The position numbers were made by a program, and so were the translations under genes. DNA of 64,000 nt from Hyphobacterium indicum (GTDB lineage: Bacteria > Pseudomonadota > Alphaproteobacteria > Caulobacterales > Maricaulaceae), in contig NZ_QBDX01000001.1 of assembly GCF_003129605.1 (NCBI RefSeq), positions 62,001-126,000 of the forward strand, given 5' to 3'. Positions 48,472 to 58,102 of the stretch are shown piece by piece; the first letter of the stretch is position 1; each line of letters starts with the position of its first letter. The notes under the pieces are model-generated. The model ran no database searches. It saw nothing but the letters and a program-made list of their open reading frames with translations, and was not told the origin of the DNA.

Positions 48472-48922
48472 GATGATAACATTAATCATATCGCTGTTTG
48501 CTATGAGTAGCATTGCTAATGATGGTAGCGTGGCTTCCTGCGTTTCCTATGATGAACCACACCATCTCTATCACCGTTCGAATGAGGTGACCGATTATAT
48601 TGCAGCGATTGATTCTGGTGACCTCGTGAGTTCTGATGGCGCATCGCTCTCGGGATTTCGTAACATTCTCCGACAAGATCGAGTCAATGTGCATAACGGC
48701 CACAGCACAGACTCGATCGAGACGCCTGACAGTTTTTTTACAACGCCGGAACGCCGCGCACTGTTTGAGAGCATGAATGTGGTGACGTGGTGCTATGAGC
48801 CCCTGGAAGGCCTTGCTGGTCGGATCGAGTCTGGAACGGTCGCAGGTTACCTCGAGGTGACTGTCTTCGAATCTACAGTTCATCCCGGGAACTATTTTAT
48901 CCATATAGCGACGGTCGGGTGA
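48472..48922 (+). CDS. small secreted protein of unknown function
   Basis: 150 residues. A short signal peptide (MITLIISLFAMSSIA) is followed by a hydrophilic protein with two Cys (SCVSYDEP and VTWCYEP) that could form one disulphide. AAGGGG lies about 9 bases before the start. AT-rich for this window. No family recognised. The 270 bases before it hold no gene. Confidence 0.6.
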
Positions 48923-49060
48923 GACTTCTGGAGCTCGCAGTGTGTGCCGAGAGCCATATTTGGTTGGTCTTGAACCAGCCCCCTCCTCCGTCCTTAATCA
49001 CTGAATAGCCCCTAGATTCGTCGACGCCTTCTCCCCTAATTTTGAGGCAAAGAGGCCGAG

Positions 49061-49400
49061 ATGGGCAGGAACAGATTTAGCGACGATTTTAAGAGGGACC
49101 CGGTGGCGCAGATCACGCAGCGCGGCTACCGGGTTGCGGAAATGTTGGAGCGGCCCGGTGTGAGCCAGCATTCGCTCTACGCGTGGAAGCGGCAGTTCTC
49201 GAAGGCCACGTCCGGCGAGACGGGTTCAAGGAGAGCCGAAAAATCGCGCTGGAAGAATGGCCGAAAGTTGCCGCCTAAACCGACTAATGGCTGGTACACA
49301 GAGACCGCTTCGCGTTCGTCAGAGATCACCGCCACCCTCACAAATGCGTGCCCGCCCATTATTCGGTCGCGGCCTCCGAAGGTCCGTGCTTTAATCCGGC
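49061..49400 (+). pseudogene. IS3-type transposase remnant (orfA start plus degenerate orfB traces)
   Basis: MGRNRFSDDFKRDPVAQITQ followed by RGYRVAEMLERPGVSQHSLY matches the N-terminal helix-turn-helix of IS3-family OrfA. After about 50 residues the frame loses homology; in another frame DRFAFVRDHRHPH resembles the start of OrfB. No inverted repeats were identified. The open frame happens to continue in-frame into the secreted protein at 49478, but that is a chance fusion. Confidence 0.6.
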
Positions 49401-49477
49401 CGCCATATCAGGACGGGAAATTTCCAGACCATGGTGACGCTGTCCGCATTCCTTGCGGACGCATAGGGAAAATGATC

Positions 49478-50077
49478 ATGAAATTTGTACATATGACCGC
49501 CGCCTTGATCCTTCTGATCAGCGGGCTGGGCGGGGCTGCATACGCTGACCCGAACGGACACACGACCAATTTCGTCCGCTTTGCGGAAGGCACGTTCGAA
49601 CGCACGCATGGGGGCGTTTGGCTGGAATTCGGCAATGGCAACAACGAGCCGCGATACACATGGCGGGAAACCCATCGCGATGAGTGGTCCGTCTATCTGC
49701 GTGATGACAGCCGCGAGATGAACATGCAGATCGACATGCACCGCAACTGGATCGGCCTCGAATGGGACGGCCACCCCATGCAGGACCAGTATCCCATCGT
49801 TGAAGCCGATGCGCGCATCAATGGCCGCCTTGTCACCCGGGTCGATTTTGATGGGGGCGCCTTCCGGATGACCCGCCCCGGACGCTGGCAGGAATTCAAC
49901 GCAGCCGGTCAGGCCACGAATGTATTCCGCGAGACCGGTCGCGACGCCTGGTCGGTCTATCTGCGCGACCAAAGCCGCAGCATGGACATGCAGATCGACA
50001 TGCACCGCAACTGGATCCGTCTGGCCTGGCCGGGTCACGACATGGCAGATCAGTACCGCATCACTGCCTCGCAGTAG
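49478..50077 (+). CDS. secreted protein with two tandem copies of an unknown domain
   Basis: 199 residues from the ATG at 49478 (AGGGA upstream; ATG 49472 is an alternative), with a signal peptide MKFVHMTAALILLISGLGGA ending AYA. The mature part is two copies of a domain of about 85 residues: each contains a basic-aromatic strand set (WLEFG/WQEFN), RETxRDxWSVYLRDxSR, then the near-identical block MQIDMHRNWI and ends in a WPGHxMxDQY-type motif. No family recognised. The copies align without gaps over most of their length, so this is a recent internal duplication. Confidence 0.75.
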   Translation: MKFVHMTAALILLISGLGGAAYADPNGHTTNFVRFAEGTFERTHGGVWLEFGNGNNEPRYTWRETHRDEWSVYLRDDSREMNMQIDMHRNWIGLEWDGHPMQDQYPIVEADARINGRLVTRVDFDGGAFRMTRPGRWQEFNAAGQATNVFRETGRDAWSVYLRDQSRSMDMQIDMHRNWIRLAWPGHDMADQYRITASQ

Positions 50078-50090
50078 GAACGGCTGAACG

Positions 50091-50777
50091 GTGGCCAGAC
50101 GCAACGGGTCCGGCCAGGCGGCGTCCGGCATGCCGGGCCCGCTGGCCTGCCCGGTCTGTGCGGCGGAGAGTGAGTTTTTTCTGTCTGAAGACAGCCGGGA
50201 CTACTTCCGCTGTGCAAGGTGCGAGGCCCGTTTCCTGTCCCCGGACCAGAGGCCCGCGCCCGGCGCCGAGAAAGCCCAATATCTTCTACACGAAAATGCC
50301 ATAGCTGATCCGGCCTATCGCCGGTTTCTGTCGAGACTGGCGGACCCGCTGCTGGCGCGGCTCTCTCCCGCGTCCAGCGGTCTGGATTATGGCTGTGGTC
50401 CCGGTCCGGCGCTGGCGGCAATCCTGGGTGAGGCCGGGCATGAAGTGGCGGTTTATGACCCGTTTTTCAGGCCGGATTCATCGGTTCTGGATACGCAGTA
50501 TGACTTCATCACCTGCACCGAGGCGGCCGAGCATTTCCATGATCCAGCCGCCGAATTTGAATGCCTCCGGCAACGCGTCCGGTGTGGCGGGTTTCTGGCC
50601 ATAATGACCTGTTTCCAGACCGATGATGACCGCTTTGCCGGCTGGCACTACCGCAAGGACCCGACACATGTCGTCTTCTATCGCGAGGCCACTTTCCGGT
50701 ATCTCTCCGGTATCTGGGGATGGGCATGCGAGAGTCCGGCGAAAGACGTCGTATTGATGCAACGCCCCAAGGCCTGA
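50091..50777 (+). CDS. zinc-ribbon SAM-dependent methyltransferase
   Basis: 228 residues, GTG start at 50091. The N-terminal zinc ribbon has CPVC and CARC about 22 residues apart, followed by a Methyltransf_23-type fold with LDYGCGPGPALAAIL and DFITCTEAAEHFHDP, then HYRKDPTHVVFYREATF, a common end signature of this group. It is a distant relative of the truncated gene at the window start. Substrate unknown. The start is 13 bases after the secreted tandem-domain gene. Confidence 0.85.
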   Translation: MARRNGSGQAASGMPGPLACPVCAAESEFFLSEDSRDYFRCARCEARFLSPDQRPAPGAEKAQYLLHENAIADPAYRRFLSRLADPLLARLSPASSGLDYGCGPGPALAAILGEAGHEVAVYDPFFRPDSSVLDTQYDFITCTEAAEHFHDPAAEFECLRQRVRCGGFLAIMTCFQTDDDRFAGWHYRKDPTHVVFYREATFRYLSGIWGWACESPAKDVVLMQRPKA

Positions 50778-50932
50778 CCGGCTCAGAGCACCGTTAAAAT
50801 CCGGCCAATGACGTTAAGCTTCCGGAAAGCAACAATTTAATTAACCCTTTGGAAACCAATAAAATTAGCTCGAATTTGAATTAAATGCGCGAAAACCGTC
50901 CCCACATTCAGGCAATCCTTATGGGGGATGAC
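50778..50932 (+). promoter_or_regulatory. AT-rich upstream region of the autotransporter gene
   Basis: About 150 bases, clearly richer in A and T than the surroundings (TTTAATTAACCC and ATAAAATTAGC runs), consistent with a promoter region. I cannot assign exact promoter elements. Confidence 0.35.
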
Positions 50933-53878
50933 ATGAAAAAGTTTCTGCGCAACACCGCCGCCGCGTCCGTTCTGGCTTTCGCAATCACGCCGCTGACAGC
51001 CATTCCGGCGTGGGCCGGCGACGACTCGGAAACCACGGAGACGCCGACCTTCCTGTTCTCCTATCGCGGCGATATCGATCCTTTCCGCGGTGACATCAGC
51101 CCCTTCCATGGCGACATCAATCCCTTCCATGGGGACATCAATCCATTCCGCGGCGATATCTCACCCTTCTATGGAGACATCTCTCCCTTCTGGGGCGACA
51201 TTTCTCCCTTCTGGGGCGACATCAACCCTTTCCATGGCGACATCAATCCCTTCCACGGCGATATCAGCCCCTTCTGGGGTGATATCTCGCCCTTCCGCGG
51301 TGACATCGATCCCTTCTATGGCGACATCAACCCGTTCTACGGTGATATCAGCCCGTTCTGGGGCGACATCGGTCCGTTCTGGGGCGATATCAACGCTTTC
51401 TGGGGCGACATTGATCCCTTCGAGGAAACATCCACATCAGAATATGCCTCGGTGGCCGAGCAACTCCAGGCCATCTTCGACCGCGCCGAAGAGGTCTTCG
51501 GAGCCGCCGTCGAACATGAAACCGGCCAGTCTGTTCATGAAGCGGTGCTCGCCGAGCTCCTCACCCGCTATGGTCTGGACCTGTCCGACCCGGACAGCCT
51601 CTCCAGCATGGATGCGGCAGACCGTTCAGCCTTCTTCCTGGACTTCTATGATGGTCTGATGGGCTTTACCGGTCTGGATCGCGTTGATCACTGGATGCCG
51701 GCCATCAACTGGACGCCGGCTCTCTCCCAGGCCGCCGGTGCCGGAAACAATGTGATCGTCGGCCTGCTCGACTTCTCCTTCACCAGTGAAGAAGCGCTGA
51801 ATGTCCGCAATTCCAAGGGTGAACGCGCCTATTTGAATTTTGCTCATGGGGCGGCCGTTGCCAGCCTGATCAATGCGCCGCTGGATGGCGAGGGCCTGAT
51901 GGGCCTGGCACCGGATGCCACCCTGGTCACCTATAACCCGTTTGATGACACGCTCTCGACCAATTTCGACGATGTCCGTGATGGTATCGATGCGCTTTTG
52001 ACCGGCGGAGCCCATGTGATCAACATGTCGCTGGGTGTGCCGGGCACGACCTTCTCCCAGGAATGGGCGGATGTGTTCAGCGACAGACAGGTCGCCAGAC
52101 GTGCTGACGACGCCCTCTTTGTGGTCGCTGCAGGCAATGATGGCTATACGCAGGACTTCGATGTCGACTGGTCATCCGTGGGCTCTGTCGACAATCTGAT
52201 CATTGTCGGTTCTGTTGATCCCGCCAGCAATATTTCGACCTTCTCCAACCGTCCGGGTGAGGCCTGCTTCACCGTCAATGGCGTCTGTGAAGAGGGTAAT
52301 CGCCTGATGGACCGCTTCCTGGTCGCACCGGGCGAGCTGATCCTGGTGTCCGATGGCGAAGGCGGCGTAATCCGTCAGTCCGGCACCTCCTTTGCGGCCC
52401 CGATGGTGGCCGGAGCGGCTGCCCTGGTTCAGGGCCGCTGGGGATGGCTGGAATCCGGTGATGTGGCCGATGTGCTGCTGCGCTCGGCCCGTGATCTGGG
52501 CGATCCGGGCACAGACGCCGTCTATGGCCGCGGCATGCTGGATGTCGGGGCTGCCATGTCGCCGCTTGACCCGGACAATCTCTATATTGTCACAGGGGAT
52601 CTGAAACGCCGGGACGTCGCGGGCGCTGTCCGTACACGTGGCCGTCTCACCTTCTACTCGGCAGATGAAAACAGCGTCGTCCTGTTCGAGGACCTTAATG
52701 ATACCTTCCGCGACTTCGTTGTCTCGCTTGACGATTTGACGCTGGACATGAGCGATGACGAGCTGGAATCTGCGGTCAATGCGGAAACCTATCTCATCGA
52801 ACGCAATCGCGATGCTGACAGCGATGATGATGGCGCTGCCGATTTCCGCGACACAACGGATTATACGGCACCACTTGCGGCACGGGGTGACTTCCGCATC
52901 ACGGCGGTCATGTCCAGCCACGATCCGCGCGAAAACATCACCGATGGCGAGTTGCCGGTTCAGCTGGGCATCCGCATGACGGACCGCGTATCCGGCCGTG
53001 AAATGCGCTTCGGGCTTGGCAATGGCGCATTGGCCTTCTCGGGTCAGAACAGCTTCGGGCTCTTCTCGGACCACCGTCCGGAAACCGGCGGCGTCAATCC
53101 GGTCCTCGGTTTTGCCTCCGGCGGCCTTTACGGCATGGGCACCTACACGCTGGATAACCGGACACGCTTCAATTTCGGTGTCTCCACCGAACGGGATGAG
53201 GACATGTATGTCCTGCCTTATTCCGGCGAGGAACGGTCCCGCATTTCAGGCCTGGATGCCTATCAGGCCACCGCCTTTGCCGGCGGGATCGAACACACGG
53301 TCCGCGAGGGTCTGGATGTCAATCTCTCCTACACGCTTCTGCGGGAGGACGCCGGTTTCCTAGGGGCGCAAGGCACCGGCCCGCTGGATTTCAGCGGTGG
53401 CACAATGACCGACGCGGTGACGTTCGGAACGTCGGTCGCCTTGCCCATGGCGCTCAATCTTGACGCCTCGGCAACCCTGGCCCGGACCCGTGCAGGAGAC
53501 TTCGACAGCGAGGTCCTGGAATTGTCACAAGATGCGATGTCCACGGCCTTCCAGGTCACAATGACCCGAAATGGTCTGGTCTCGGACAGAGATGCGCTGC
53601 GTGTCAGCCTGATCCAGCCCCTGCATATTGAAAGCGGTGAAATGCGTTATACCGCTGCCGGCATTACAGATCGCGAAAGTGGTGCGCTGGAGGTTTCGAC
53701 GCAAACTTGGCGTCTGGGCGGGGAACGTCCGCTTTTCGCCGAGGCGATGTATGGCACCTACCTCTTCGACGGATCGACGGAATTCAGCTTCTATTCGAGG
53801 GTTGAGTTGTCGGGCGATGGCCAATCCGACGATATCAGCGGCTTTACGGCCGGGGGCCGCCTCCGCTTCGAATTCTAG
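50933..53878 (+). CDS. subtilisin-like (S8) autotransporter with 17 GDIxPFx heptads
   Basis: 981 residues from the ATG at 50933. Signal peptide to about residue 31 (ending PAWAG). Residues 46-164 are 17 perfectly phased heptads G-D-I-[DSNG]-[PA]-F-[RHYWE]. The S8 domain has a candidate triad Asp280 (GLLDFS), His305 (FAHGAAVAS) and Ser486 (SGTSFAAPMVAGAAAL). A linker with an acidic D-rich stretch (DADSDDDGAADFRDT) leads to a C-terminal region of about 280 residues with alternating hydrophobic strands ending RLRFEF with a terminal Phe, as in outer-membrane barrels. It should be exported, with the barrel in the outer membrane and the protease and heptads outside. The heptad region resembles no named repeat I know. 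Confidence 0.88.
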   Translation: MKKFLRNTAAASVLAFAITPLTAIPAWAGDDSETTETPTFLFSYRGDIDPFRGDISPFHGDINPFHGDINPFRGDISPFYGDISPFWGDISPFWGDINPFHGDINPFHGDISPFWGDISPFRGDIDPFYGDINPFYGDISPFWGDIGPFWGDINAFWGDIDPFEETSTSEYASVAEQLQAIFDRAEEVFGAAVEHETGQSVHEAVLAELLTRYGLDLSDPDSLSSMDAADRSAFFLDFYDGLMGFTGLDRVDHWMPAINWTPALSQAAGAGNNVIVGLLDFSFTSEEALNVRNSKGERAYLNFAHGAAVASLINAPLDGEGLMGLAPDATLVTYNPFDDTLSTNFDDVRDGIDALLTGGAHVINMSLGVPGTTFSQEWADVFSDRQVARRADDALFVVAAGNDGYTQDFDVDWSSVGSVDNLIIVGSVDPASNISTFSNRPGEACFTVNGVCEEGNRLMDRFLVAPGELILVSDGEGGVIRQSGTSFAAPMVAGAAALVQGRWGWLESGDVADVLLRSARDLGDPGTDAVYGRGMLDVGAAMSPLDPDNLYIVTGDLKRRDVAGAVRTRGRLTFYSADENSVVLFEDLNDTFRDFVVSLDDLTLDMSDDELESAVNAETYLIERNRDADSDDDGAADFRDTTDYTAPLAARGDFRITAVMSSHDPRENITDGELPVQLGIRMTDRVSGREMRFGLGNGALAFSGQNSFGLFSDHRPETGGVNPVLGFASGGLYGMGTYTLDNRTRFNFGVSTERDEDMYVLPYSGEERSRISGLDAYQATAFAGGIEHTVREGLDVNLSYTLLREDAGFLGAQGTGPLDFSGGTMTDAVTFGTSVALPMALNLDASATLARTRAGDFDSEVLELSQDAMSTAFQVTMTRNGLVSDRDALRVSLIQPLHIESGEMRYTAAGITDRESGALEVSTQTWRLGGERPLFAEAMYGTYLFDGSTEFSFYSRVELSGDGQSDDISGFTAGGRLRFEF
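51068..51424 (+). repeat. 21-bp tandem repeat encoding the GDIxPFx heptads
   Basis: 17 in-frame units of 21 bases, variants of GGCGACATCAATCCCTTC plus a variable last codon (CAT, CGC, TGG, TAT). Unit order mixes variants rather than forming identical blocks, so the array is old but still uniform in length. Confidence 0.9.
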
Positions 53879-53907
53879 ACTGCGTGATCTATTGCTGGTC
53901 CGCCTTG

Positions 53908-53942
53908 CCCCCTTCCGGTCACCGGGAGGGGGTTTTCTTTTC
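53908..53942 (+). terminator. intrinsic terminator after the autotransporter gene
   Basis: 11-base stem CCCCCTTCCGG/CCGGGAGGGGG with one G-U pair (53908-53918 with 53922-53932), loop TCA, followed by TTTTCTTTT. It lies 30 bases after the stop and about 100 bases before the next gene. Confidence 0.85.
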
Positions 53943-54042
53943 AATCCATGGGAATCCGGCCCGGCTGATTTGATAAATCTTAAGGCCTTTGTGATTGGTT
54001 GCTGGTTGACCGGCGTGGCCGGAACCGGTGCTGGAGACAGCA

Positions 54043-56628
54043 ATGTCATGGTGGAAATGGATTACGGGGCTTGCTCTTGCCTTTGTGCTTCTGGCGGCAC
54101 CTGAGGCCTATTCGCAGGCCAGTGAGCTCGCTCCATCACCCTATGCCAATGCCATTGAGGCTGCCCGCACCAACATGATGAGCGATCCTGTGGCCGCGCT
54201 GGAGAACGCACAACGCGCTGAACAGCTTGTGCCGGTGGATTTTGACGGCGACACCCGAAACCTTGCTCTGGCGTCTGCTGCCTGGCTGCAATCGGAAGCG
54301 ATGACACGGCTGGGACGGCCCGGCGAAGCGCTCCCTGTCGCTGAACGTGCCCTGGCGCTATTGGGAGAAGACCCGGCTCCGACAAAGCTTTTTGCCGACA
54401 CGCTGCTGTCGATCGGCCGCATTCTGAAACTGACGGGCGAACACGGGCAGGCGCTGGAAATCTTGCAGCAGGCCTTTGATGTCTATTCCGCGATCGGCGA
54501 GACCCGCAGTCAGGCGATTGTCCTGCAATCCATTGGTTCGATCTACAATGACGCGCGCCAGTATGAACGCGCCATCGAATATTTCGCGGATGCCGTCGAG
54601 CGGCACCGGGACACCAATCTCGATCTCGCTGCCTTCAACAATCTGGGCAATGCCTACACGGCTCTGGAGCAATATTCCGAGGCGCTGGAATATTATGATC
54701 AGGCGCTGGCCGCAGCCGAAACAATGGGCAGTGGCATGCTGCAGGCGCGCATTCTCAACAATGTGGCGTCCCTGCACATCGCCAATGAAGACTGGGCGGC
54801 GGCGGAAGCCTCCGTTGATCAGGCCTTCGCAGCCGCCGGTGATGCCTCGGGGGGCGAGTGGGCGCGTTTTCTGTGGGGCGTCCGGGCGCAGGCTGCTCTG
54901 GGCCGGGAGGAATATCAGGCTGCGCGGACAGGAATGGAACGCGTGTTCGAGGGCGTGACGCTCGGCGAAACCAACCACCATTTTACTGATTTTCATGATT
55001 CTGCAGCCCGAATCTATGAAGCCTTGGGCGAATACGAGCTGGCGATTGCCCATCTGCGGGCCTTCAAACGCCTGGAAGATGATGGCCGTGAATTTGCCGC
55101 CAACGCCAACTCCGCGCTGATCGGGGCCCAGTTCGATTTTGCGGCTCAGGATCTGCAGATCCAGCAATTGCGTGCCGAAGGCCTGGCCCGTGATCTCGCA
55201 CTGGCGCAGAGCGAAGCCCGCCAGCGGATGATCATTGGTCTGTCGGCGGGTGCCTTGATGCTATTGGCACTGATCGGCATGGTGATGGCGATGCTGGGCT
55301 TCCGCGCCCGTGCCCGCCTGATGCGGGAACAGTTGAACACGGATGCAGAAACCGGCTTGCCAACCCGTCATGCCCTGGTCGCGGAACGGGATCAGGCTGT
55401 CCGTGAGGGCGTACCCCCGGAATATATCGCGGTGATCCATCTTGAACGGGCCTCCCACATCGAAAGCCTTCTGGGCTTCGCCAGTTTCATTGAAATGCAG
55501 CGCTTGCTGGGCGAGCGCTTGCGGGCCATTGACGGTGTGACGAGTGTGGCCCTGATGGGGGCGGGTGAGTTTGGTGTCCTGCTCGATACAACTGACGAAT
55601 TGGTTGTCGACGATGAAATGAACACCCTGAGCGACATTTTCAGCCAGCCGATCAATATTGACGGCGTGAATGTCGATGTCAGCGCGACGATCGGACTGGA
55701 TAATGACGCCCGGAGCGAAATTGCGGTCCGCAACGCCATCATCGCGGTGAGCCAGGCCCATGATCAGGGCGCAGCGTTCGCTATCTATAACGAGCACCGC
55801 TTCGGCGACCCGGCCGATAATCTCAATCTGATGACCCGCATGCTGGCTGCTACAGAAAGCGGCGAGATGCAGATGCATTACCAGCCAAAGCTCGACCTGC
55901 GAAAAGGCGTCTATACGTCAGCAGAAGCGCTCTGCCGCTGGAATGATCCGGAGCGCGGCTATATTTCTCCGGACACCTTCATTCCGCAGGCCGAGGAAAC
56001 CGGCAAGATTCGGGAGCTGACCGAATGGACGGTACGCAAGGTCCTTCAGGACAAGCGCAGGCTCATCGCCGCCGGGCACGAAATTTCCGTTGCCATCAAT
56101 ATTTCCGGCCGTCTTCTGGCGGATCCGAAATTCGGTCAACGCATTCTGGAAATCGTCGGCTTCGGCGCGACCGGCCTGATCTTTGAGATCACCGAAACCG
56201 CCATGATGTCCAACCCGGACCGGGCCATGCACAATCTCGACCGCTGGGTCGATGCGGGTATCCGCCTGGCCATTGATGATTACGGGACAGGATTTTCCTC
56301 GCTGGCCTATCTCAAGCGGTTGCCGTGCCATGAACTGAAAATCGACCGGGTTTTTGTCAAGGGCGCGCACACTTCGGCGAAGGATCGCACGCTTCTGAAA
56401 TCCACCATCGATCTGGCTCACAATCTTGGCATGTCTGTGACGGCAGAAGGCGTGGAGGGGGACGACATCCTGTCCGCACTCAGCGTTATGGGATGCGACA
56501 TGGCGCAAGGGTATGGTTTGTCAAAAGCCCTGCCTTCAGATCAGCTCCTGACCTTCCTCGAACAGCACACATCCACACCGATCCCTGCCCGTCCGGCGGC
56601 CAGCCCGTTCCGCAATGTGAACAAGTGA
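54043..56628 (+). CDS. TPR / degenerate GGDEF / EAL cyclic di-GMP phosphodiesterase, membrane-anchored
   Basis: 861 residues from the ATG at 54043 (GGAG 6 bases upstream). Signal peptide, then a periplasmic TPR array (about residues 85-330, e.g. FNNLGNAYTALEQYSEALEYYDQAL), a transmembrane helix near 396-418, a GGDEF-like domain with GAGEF in place of GGDEF, and an EAL domain from about 605 with SAEALCRW, NISGRL, EITETA, DDYGTGFSSLAYLKRLP, KIDRVFVKG and AEGVEG. The EAL residues for metal and substrate binding look intact, so it should hydrolyse cyclic di-GMP, while the GGDEF-like part is probably regulatory. Extracytoplasmic TPRs would let it sense an envelope signal or protein. Confidence 0.9.
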   Translation: MSWWKWITGLALAFVLLAAPEAYSQASELAPSPYANAIEAARTNMMSDPVAALENAQRAEQLVPVDFDGDTRNLALASAAWLQSEAMTRLGRPGEALPVAERALALLGEDPAPTKLFADTLLSIGRILKLTGEHGQALEILQQAFDVYSAIGETRSQAIVLQSIGSIYNDARQYERAIEYFADAVERHRDTNLDLAAFNNLGNAYTALEQYSEALEYYDQALAAAETMGSGMLQARILNNVASLHIANEDWAAAEASVDQAFAAAGDASGGEWARFLWGVRAQAALGREEYQAARTGMERVFEGVTLGETNHHFTDFHDSAARIYEALGEYELAIAHLRAFKRLEDDGREFAANANSALIGAQFDFAAQDLQIQQLRAEGLARDLALAQSEARQRMIIGLSAGALMLLALIGMVMAMLGFRARARLMREQLNTDAETGLPTRHALVAERDQAVREGVPPEYIAVIHLERASHIESLLGFASFIEMQRLLGERLRAIDGVTSVALMGAGEFGVLLDTTDELVVDDEMNTLSDIFSQPINIDGVNVDVSATIGLDNDARSEIAVRNAIIAVSQAHDQGAAFAIYNEHRFGDPADNLNLMTRMLAATESGEMQMHYQPKLDLRKGVYTSAEALCRWNDPERGYISPDTFIPQAEETGKIRELTEWTVRKVLQDKRRLIAAGHEISVAINISGRLLADPKFGQRILEIVGFGATGLIFEITETAMMSNPDRAMHNLDRWVDAGIRLAIDDYGTGFSSLAYLKRLPCHELKIDRVFVKGAHTSAKDRTLLKSTIDLAHNLGMSVTAEGVEGDDILSALSVMGCDMAQGYGLSKALPSDQLLTFLEQHTSTPIPARPAASPFRNVNK

Positions 56629-56851
56629 ACGGGTTGCCGGCCTGGTAGACCACGGGCGCAATTGTCACCGTATATCTTCAAACACTGCTGCGTCCGCCGG
56701 GCGACGTCGGCGCAAACGCCTAAGATGATCTGTTGCCGGAAGCGGCGTATCCGGCAGCTTCAGGATTGAACCCACGGGTATTTGCCGCGTTGTGATGTGA
56801 CGCTGTCAACGTTCGAAGAAACAGTCTATTCCGGCAACCGGAGACAAATGG

Positions 56852-58102
56852 TTGAATAAATTGTGGATCATTTGCCTGTGTCTCACGCTTCCGGCTTGCG
56901 TGAGCACCTATACAGGTGCCATCGCCCCGAATGCCTGGGACGAAACCGCTTTGCCATCCATTGATACCGGGATGGCTCAGCCTGAAGACCGGTCGACGCT
57001 TCTTTACATCACCGACCGCAACACCGCCGGCAGCGGGGAATACGGAACATCACGCTCGAGTTCGATGGCATTCGGCCGGGTCGGCATCGAAGTGACGAAT
57101 ATGACCATGCCGGCCTATTCCGCCTACATGTCGGGACGGTCACAGGGCCTCGCCCGGCCCCGCTACAGAACGGCTTATGTTGAGGAACAGATCCGTTTTC
57201 CGGGCACACCCTTGCCGTTCTCGATCGAAAACAGCGCGTTTACACCCGACCAGTCGGCCATCGGCGCTTATCTGGAGGCTGGCGCCGGGTTCAGCGCCGC
57301 CCTTTCCAGCGAAATCCGCAGAAGAGGCTCGGGCCAGATCGTTCTTTTTGTGCACGGATTCAACAATGATTTCGCGGCCGGTGCCTTCAATCTGTATGAA
57401 TTGTGGGCGGCCTCCGGCTGGAGCGGCGTGCCGGTCCTGTTCAGCTGGCCAACGGGCGAACCCAACCTGTTCAGCTATGTCGGTGACACGCAGGATAGCG
57501 AATTCTCGGTGTTCCATTTCAAGGAAACCCTGCGCCTGATGGCCTCAACCGAGGGCGTGGAGGAGATCGTGGTGATCGCCCACAGCCGCGGCGCGTTGAT
57601 CGCAACGACCGCCTTGCGCGAATTGCTGATTGAATCGCGCGGGTCCGGCCTTTCCATGCGCAATGCCTACCGCATCAACACGCTGATCCTTGCCGCACCG
57701 GACATCGATCTGGGGGTGATGGAACAGCGGCTGGTCGCCGAAATGTTCAGCATCGGTTTCGGACAGATCAATGTTTACATCAATCCGTATGACAGGGCGC
57801 TCGGCCTGTCCGGTTTTCTGTTCGGCAGCACCCGTTTCGGCGCGGCGCGCCCCGACCAGCTATCGCCCGAATCGCGGGCTGTCTTCCGGGGTGCGGAAGC
57901 TGTGCATTTCATCCTCGTCGAGGATGCCAGCGCGGCGGCACGGCATAATTATTTCAGGCTGCATCCCGGTGTGCTGTCGGATATCGGTATCACGATCCGC
58001 ACCGGTGCGTCTCCGGCAGACCCCGAACGCCCGCTGGAGCGCCTTGAATTCAATTTCTGGCAGATAGACCGGAATTACACACCGGTGATGTCCGGCGGCT
58101 AG
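56852..58102 (+). CDS. DUF900 alpha/beta-hydrolase lipoprotein
   Basis: 416 residues, TTG start with GGAG about 9 bases upstream. A lipobox LPAC at Cys16 marks a lipoprotein. The alpha/beta-hydrolase domain has the elbow VVIAHSRGALIATTALREL with the nucleophile Ser in HSRG, VLFVHGFNND before it, and ILAAPDIDLG, the arrangement of DUF900 (esterase/lipase-like). The substrate is unknown; it would act at the outer or inner membrane. The 220 bases before it hold no gene. Confidence 0.85.
   Translation: MNKLWIICLCLTLPACVSTYTGAIAPNAWDETALPSIDTGMAQPEDRSTLLYITDRNTAGSGEYGTSRSSSMAFGRVGIEVTNMTMPAYSAYMSGRSQGLARPRYRTAYVEEQIRFPGTPLPFSIENSAFTPDQSAIGAYLEAGAGFSAALSSEIRRRGSGQIVLFVHGFNNDFAAGAFNLYELWAASGWSGVPVLFSWPTGEPNLFSYVGDTQDSEFSVFHFKETLRLMASTEGVEEIVVIAHSRGALIATTALRELLIESRGSGLSMRNAYRINTLILAAPDIDLGVMEQRLVAEMFSIGFGQINVYINPYDRALGLSGFLFGSTRFGAARPDQLSPESRAVFRGAEAVHFILVEDASAAARHNYFRLHPGVLSDIGITIRTGASPADPERPLERLEFNFWQIDRNYTPVMSGG

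Noticed and set aside
38250-50000. Possible integrative element using tRNA-Ser as attachment site
   Set aside because: No integrase gene and no noticed repeat of the tRNA 3' end downstream; proB/proA directly after the tRNA are housekeeping genes.
49061-50077. 338-residue ORF joining a transposase-like N terminus to a secreted protein
   Set aside because: Signal peptide and ribosome site at 49478 show the secreted protein is a separate gene; the upstream part is a decayed IS3 orfA.
51068-51424. Tandem 21-bp array as a CRISPR-like or non-coding repeat
   Set aside because: Units are contiguous, in frame and coding, with no spacers.
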